Source: Balamuthia mandrillaris (taxonomy: Eukaryota > Discosea > Longamoebia > Balamuthiidae). Taken from it: DNA of 25,139 nt. The position numbers were made by a program, and so were the translations under genes. Positions within the stretch are counted from its first letter, which is position 1. Each line of letters starts with the position of its first letter. The notes beneath the pieces were generated by a model. The model had not been told where the DNA came from and did not search any database. It was given only the letters and a program-made list of their open reading frames with translations. The DNA lies in assembly GCA_031835245.1 (NCBI GenBank), contig JAVKOQ010000594.1:1-25139 (forward strand), written 5' to 3'. Positions 21,401 to 25,139 of this stretch are shown piece after piece.

Positions 21401-24272
21401 ATGGTAGCTGTACCCCTTCTCATTCTTTCATAAAGCGCTCCTGAGCCACTTCGTCGGTAGGTGCCCTGTTGTGATGTCGCTTCGTTTCTTAGCTGCTGTA
21501 TTGCGAATGATAAGAGGGGCCGCTGTTCCTGTTTGATCCCATCTTCGTTGATGTTATCTATTGCTATGTTTTGTGCCTCTTTTTCAATCGCCAAAGCATT
21601 GTTTTTCTCATTTTGTTCATTCCGTGCGTGTCCTTCTTCGTGTCCCTCTCCTTGCCAAAGCATTAGACTGGATAGGGCGTCTTCAGTAGTTTTTAGCAAA
21701 GAATGAGAGAATGTTGCCTTGCTGTTGTTCATTGCTTGTATTAGTTGCTCTGTGACGCTTGCAAATGTTGTCTCTCTTTCTTTTTGTTCTGCTTCTGCTT
21801 CTGCTTCTGCTTCTGCTTCTGCTTCTGCTTCTGCTTCTGCTTCTGCTTCTGCTTCTGCTTCTGCTTCTGCTTCTGCTTCTGCTTCTGCTTCTGCTTTTGC
21901 TTTTGCTTTTGCCATGCCTTATCGCCTTATTTTCTGAGGAAGAGGAAGGAGGGGGAGCAGGAAGAGGAGGCGAAGATAATGGTGATTGAGTGCTTATCGG
22001 AAGTGAGTCCTCCAGCGAATCGCTGGGTGTGCTTGCAAATTGCGGAGCACTCGTTGTGCGCAGCCTCTCGGCACCTTTTTTCATGTATTCATAGAATCCA
22101 GCAGTAGAAGGGGAATCGTCACCTTCTCCAAGTGTTCGCGTTGTTTCTGTTGCAGCATGTGACTCCTCTCCTTTTGTCACTGCCGTTTTCCGACTGTTGG
22201 CCCAATTGCCCATAACTTCGGCCTTCTTCTTGCCACGCTCCATCATCTTTTCCTTGCTCTGCGCCCACCTTTCTCTTTTCTCTTTGGAGGCCTCCACGAA
22301 TCGTGCCCTCTTCTCTCGAGAGACTTCCAGTATCCTCTCCTTCTTTTCTCTGCCGCTTTGCATCAATCGATCCCTCCGCTCTCTTGAAGCTTCTACCAGC
22401 ATGTCCTTGCGTTCTCTGCCAGCTTTTATCAGTTTGTCCTTCTTCTCTCGCAAGCGTGTTGCCTGCTCGTTCAGCATCGCTCTTTTCTGTAGCAAAAAAT
22501 CTTCAATGGCTAGGGACTGCTCCAATATGGTTTTAAAGGGCAATCCTTCGTAGGCAGCTAGTTTGTGCAGCAACGCTTTCCATTCTTTGAGATCGAGGCC
22601 GTGGCTTGCTATGATTTGCAATAGCGTTTCGTTGTCGGATGACACTATCTTTTGTTTTGTTGCGTCTTTGGTCTGCAACTGTCGGTCTAGATGTTTCTAT
22701 CAGTATTACTATAAACCATTAAGCACAGAGCATACGGAGGAGCTCACCTGAAGAAAAGCTAGCCAAGTCGTACCGATGAACGCGCGTGAAGTTGGTTGGG
22801 TTACTTATTTCCAACGAATCAGGGTCTATAGCTCTTTGTTTTTTCTTCCGCTGTTTCTCTTGCCAGCGCTGCTCCTTTAACTCTTTTTCTCTTTGCTCTT
22901 TCTCTCTTTTCCGTCGTTCCCTCTCGAGCCGTTCTCTTCGTTTCTTGAGGCCTGTTGTGTCCGTGTGTTCCTGCACAAAAGCATGAAACCGGCGAGCTAG
23001 CAGCTGAATGGTGGCCATGTCATCCAAAGACTCATACGTGAAGAGATGGACGGGGTGACCCCATTCTTCCTGCAAGTTGCGTTGCACGTTTCTCCATTGT
23101 GCCAAGTTGTCGTTCCATCCATGAATCAGGAAAGTCATTTCCTTTGGTTGCCTTGTCGTTGCTTTGACTAAAGGAACAACAAAAGGCCAACACTAAGAGA
23201 GCTGTAACAAAAGAAGAGGGAAAAAGCATAAATACCAAAGTGCTTCTTCAGAGCTGCAGCTCCGGCTTCTAAAGAAGCGGCATGTCCTTTCCCACCACTC
23301 ACAACAGCAGAATGAGTAGCGTTCAGCTCTTCGCTTGCTACAAACTCCTCTTCTGAGGGATGGAGGTTGGAGCGTACCTCCCATCGTCTCTCTGGTGAAA
23401 GCACCAACTCTATGGCCCTTTGCTCTGATTATTGCACCAAACAGAAATGAGGAATAACGCAATATAAACAAACACAACAAAAGAGAGAGAGAGAGAGAGA
23501 GAGACCCTCTGTCAATTCGCTTAGCTGTTTCACCGATGAAAATAGAGCAGATAGATGGAAAAAGGTGCAAGAATGTGGTTAGTGGACTTATTTTTTTTTT
23601 AAAAAAAGAACCGCATATTATAAGACAACAACAATAAACGAAACACAGACGGAAACATGGGAGCGTTACATGCAAAAGACGATAATAGCTGTCATCGCTA
23701 TCCAGGAAACGTTCCTCCTCATTACTGCTTACAATGATACCTTCGTCCAACAGAGCTTTGGTTTTTGTTTCAAAGTCAGTCACACCACCACTTCACCAAC
23801 GAATGAAAGAGGAAGCTAAAAATAAACGCAGACCCTGTGCTATGGCCTCTGCATTGGTCCGGGTGGTAGTCGTTTCTTGCAACACCCATGAGATGGCATC
23901 TTTGCCTTTGTTTTGTTGGGCGGTTTTGGAAAAAAAAAAAGCAAGAATAAGAGATCGCATGAACCAAGAAGAGAAAGCAGTGGGCCAGGAGAACCAACCT
24001 TTAAATAGGACCTCTCCGGCGAGGCTTGACGCAGATGAGGTTGCAGAAGTGCGTGCTACAAAAGAGGTGGCACTACTCCGAGGAACTCCTTTGGAAGGAT
24101 CAGAAAAGGCTTCCAAGAACTCTGGCAAAGGAATAGCGGCCAGAGGAGGTGCATCCCCGCTGTCTCGTCCTGCTCCTTGGCGCTGTGGTTTTTCTCCCCT
24201 CACAACGGTGACGCGGGGCCTTGGCTTCAAATTCCGTAGTTTGAGTCTCTCCTCTTTGTTTCGACTGAACAT
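15354..24272 (-). CDS. Giant DEP / alpha-beta hydrolase (lipase-like) / degenerate App1-like protein, 2556 aa
   Basis: Fifteen exons (minus): 24272-23999, 23905-23834, 23755-23670, 23524-23506, 23424-23236, 23167-22748, 22686-22051, 21917-20521, 20424-20339, 20254-19212, 19111-18758, 18684-18469, 18370-16857, 16771-15835, 15781-15354. All splices are GT-AG; phases agree and total 7671 nt. A stop (TGA) lies four codons before the ATG in frame. Order: basic N-terminus; DEP domain about 92-144; hydrolase first half with oxyanion-type FLIHGWN (229-231); an insertion of roughly 700 residues (coiled coil, 11-mers, Glu-Ala tract, four FYExMKKG motifs); second half with nucleophile elbow VVYSTGALIVRYF (Ser ~991), FGSPWAKK, GTDGTVTV (Asp ~1118), EFDHRTII (His ~1162); unknown helical region 1400-1850; App1-like blocks about 1870-1930 and 2110-2140; acidic tail. 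Probably an active lipid/ester hydrolase at a membrane; function is inferred. Confidence 0.85.
18403..18430 (+). repeat. (GA)n tract in intron 18371-18468 of the giant gene (sense CT)
   Basis: Pure GA run on the plus strand, CT in the transcript. A shorter interrupted one lies at 18733-18750 in the neighbouring intron 18685-18757. Confidence 0.93.
21788..21895 (-). repeat. (TTCTGC)18 hexanucleotide repeat encoding (Glu-Ala)n
   Basis: Eighteen tandem copies on the plus strand (GCAGAA on the coding strand), followed by three TTTTGC units. With the splice 22051|21917 the frame gives alternating Ala-Glu, which leads to the lipase nucleophile exon. Without that splice the same DNA reads as Arg-Ser repeats and ends at 21683. 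Confidence 0.93.
22241..22438 (-). repeat. Six tandem 11-residue protein repeats in the hydrolase insertion
   Basis: Residues about 437-502 consist of five clear and one degenerate 11-mer of the form [DEA][RKM][LIF][LIVM][EQK][AVS][SG][RK]E[KR][KR], for example DMLVEASRERR. An 11-residue period gives an amphipathic helix with a steady apolar stripe, as in synucleins, perilipins and other lipid-surface binding proteins (known for those families; inference here). Confidence 0.85.
23482..23504 (+). repeat. (GA)n tract at donor of the microexon intron (sense CT)
   Basis: In the transcript the donor reads GTCTCTCTCT..., so the CT run starts directly at the 5' splice site after the 19-nt microexon 23506-23524. 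Confidence 0.9.
23670..24002 (-). other. DEP domain of the giant hydrolase
   Basis: Joined across three exons the protein reads GKDAISWVLQ, then TRTNAEAIAQALLDEGII, then EERFLDSDDSYYRLLH. This follows the DEP pattern: G.DAV.WL, A..LG..LL..G.I, F.D....Y.FL. DEP domains bind membranes or G-protein/receptor partners, which fits recruitment of a hydrolase to a membrane. The coordinates include two introns. Confidence 0.75.
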
Positions 24273-24424
24273 GTGGCCTCATGCAGCTTGCGATCTGATT
24301 GATCTACCTACATAAACACACACACAACACCAGCACCAACCCTCCTTCGCTAGCCTTGCCAGCAGAAGCACTGTGCACTCCCTGTGCTTGCTCGCTGTTG
24401 CAACATTTCCCTGCAAAGGTTATT

Positions 24425-24499
24425 TTCATGTCGACATGAATGCGGTAATTAGGGTTTATCGCTTTTTTTTATGATGCCAAACCCTAACCCTAGTAGGGT
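24425..24499. promoter_or_regulatory. Palindrome and paired telo-box-like motifs upstream of the giant gene
   Basis: Within the 291-bp gap between the Arf-GEF stop and the giant gene's ATG: a perfect 16-bp palindrome TTCATGTCGACATGAA (24425-24440); a telo-box TTAGGGTTT (24449-24457); an opposite-strand telo-box AAACCCTAA (24479-24487) continuing into a 13-bp palindrome ACCCTAGTAGGGT (24487-24499). In plants AAACCCTAA boxes are promoter elements; here they could be that, or a tiny interstitial telomeric remnant. The rest of 24273-24563 shows nothing else. Confidence 0.55.
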
Positions 24500-24563
24500 A
24501 TCCGTCCAAGTAGACACACACCTTCCTTGCGGCAAGAGACAAGACAAAAAAAAAAAGTTGGTG

Positions 24564-25131
24564 TTAATTGTGAGTGCCGTGGCCAAGAACAACCGAAAAC
24601 TCTTGGGGCAACTGAGGACAAAGGGCCATAATCCTTTCCCAGCTCCGCTCCCACATTCGTTTCCGCATTCGTAACAACGGGTCCTCAATGATATCTTCAC
24701 CACTATCGCTAGTTTCTTGTTCCTCCAAAGAAGAGGGAGTAGCTTCCTCTGTAGTGGGAAGGGGAGGAGAAGGGACAGGATTTGAGTTTTGTTGTGCAGA
24801 GGTTTGCTCGTCATCATTCCCGTCTTGTGTTTTATCTTTCTCTTGTTGCTGGGGAGGAGTAATAGTTGCATCGGTGGAAAACTCTTCCGACGGTGCAGAG
24901 TTGGCAGGCAGGGAAGAGGGTTTGGAAGGAGAAGGGTGTGGTGGGGGCAGCAGCATTCCTGAAGCTGACATCACCAATAGTATGTTTTTAAGCGATTCAA
25001 GCACAGTCTCCGTCTTTGAGGGAAATAACATGAAGTCAGCATTTTGAGAGATGAGCCAAACGAGAAAGAGAGAGCGAGAGAGAGAGAACCAAAAGATCGC
25101 TATCGCCAGTGTTCATGTAGACCTCGATAAA
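24564..25131 (-). CDS. GBF1: GBF1/GNOM-type Arf guanine-nucleotide exchange factor, C-terminal end (5' part outside window)
   Basis: Large Sec7-domain Arf-GEFs of the GBF1/GNOM class activate Arf1 at the Golgi. Only the last two exons are present: 25131-25090 and 25013-24564 (14 and 149 codons, phase 0 junction). The joined reading FIEVYMNTGDSDLL then ETVLESLKNILLVMSASGML corresponds to the SLKNLLLVM block of the C-terminal HDS region, and after a low-complexity Pro/Ser/Gln/Glu linker of about 90 residues comes RMRKRMWERSWERIMALCPQLPQEF, matching LW..TWERI...LP.L..E of GBF1. The Sec7 domain is beyond the window, so the call rests on this C-terminal similarity from memory. Confidence 0.75.
25062..25087 (+). 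repeat. GA-rich tract in last Arf-GEF intron (sense CT)
   Basis: Interrupted GA run in intron 25014-25089. In the transcript it is CT starting right after the donor (GTTCTCTCT). Confidence 0.85.
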
Positions 25132-25139
25132 CTGTAAGA

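Noticed and set aside
24449-24499. Telomere or chromosome-fusion remnant
   Set aside because: Only one or two repeat units on each strand, inside a normal intergenic gap with genes continuing on both sides; a regulatory reading is simpler.

Overview
The window is nuclear DNA from a eukaryote, probably a unicellular one with a compact, intron-rich genome. The evidence is spliceosomal genes with many short GT-AG introns (about 50 to 260 bases), short intergenic gaps (about 120 to 700 bases), a mitochondrial-targeted 2-oxoglutarate dehydrogenase, a GPI-anchor mannosyltransferase, an SR-rich splicing coactivator and an Arf-GEF. Simple repeats are abundant, above all CT runs in introns. The lineage cannot be fixed from sequence reading alone. 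All exon models were built by hand from reading frames, splice signals and phase arithmetic.

Layout from left to right: (1) 1-2745 (+), 3' part of a HEATR5/LAA1-type HEAT-repeat gene. (2) 2994-4179 (+), a CNTD1-like cyclin, six exons. A 250-bp terminal-inverted-repeat element (4159-4408, 11-bp target duplication) has inserted into its last codons and now supplies its stop. (3) 4556-8042 (-), OGDH, the E1 subunit of 2-oxoglutarate dehydrogenase, four exons, 1081 aa. (4) 8625-10394 (+), an SRRM1/SRm160-like PWI splicing coactivator, divergent from OGDH. Its second intron contains a probable C/D box snoRNA with a 12-nt guide to a universally conserved 18S rRNA segment. (5) 11102-13424 (-), PIGB/GPI10, seven exons, 600 aa. 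(6) 13544-15499 (+), a protein with a cluster of TQxD/SQ motifs and a CHK2/Rad53-like FHA domain but no kinase, divergent from PIGB by only 119 bp. (7) 15354-24272 (-), one 15-exon gene of 2556 codons with a DEP domain, an alpha/beta-hydrolase (lipase-like) split by an insertion of roughly 700 residues, and what looks like a degenerate App1/DUF2183-like HAD region. (8) 24564-25131 (-), the last two exons of a GBF1/GNOM-type Arf-GEF.

The genes do not form one pathway. Themes recur, however: membrane traffic (HEATR5 with AP-1, GBF1 with Arf), lipid or GPI metabolism (PIGB, the DEP-hydrolase), and chromosome maintenance or meiosis (CNTD1, FHA protein). The most novel item is the DEP-hydrolase giant. 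Its insertion carries tandem 11-residue amphipathic-looking repeats, a hexanucleotide-encoded Glu-Ala tract, and four dispersed copies of an FYExMKKG-type motif that I do not recognise.
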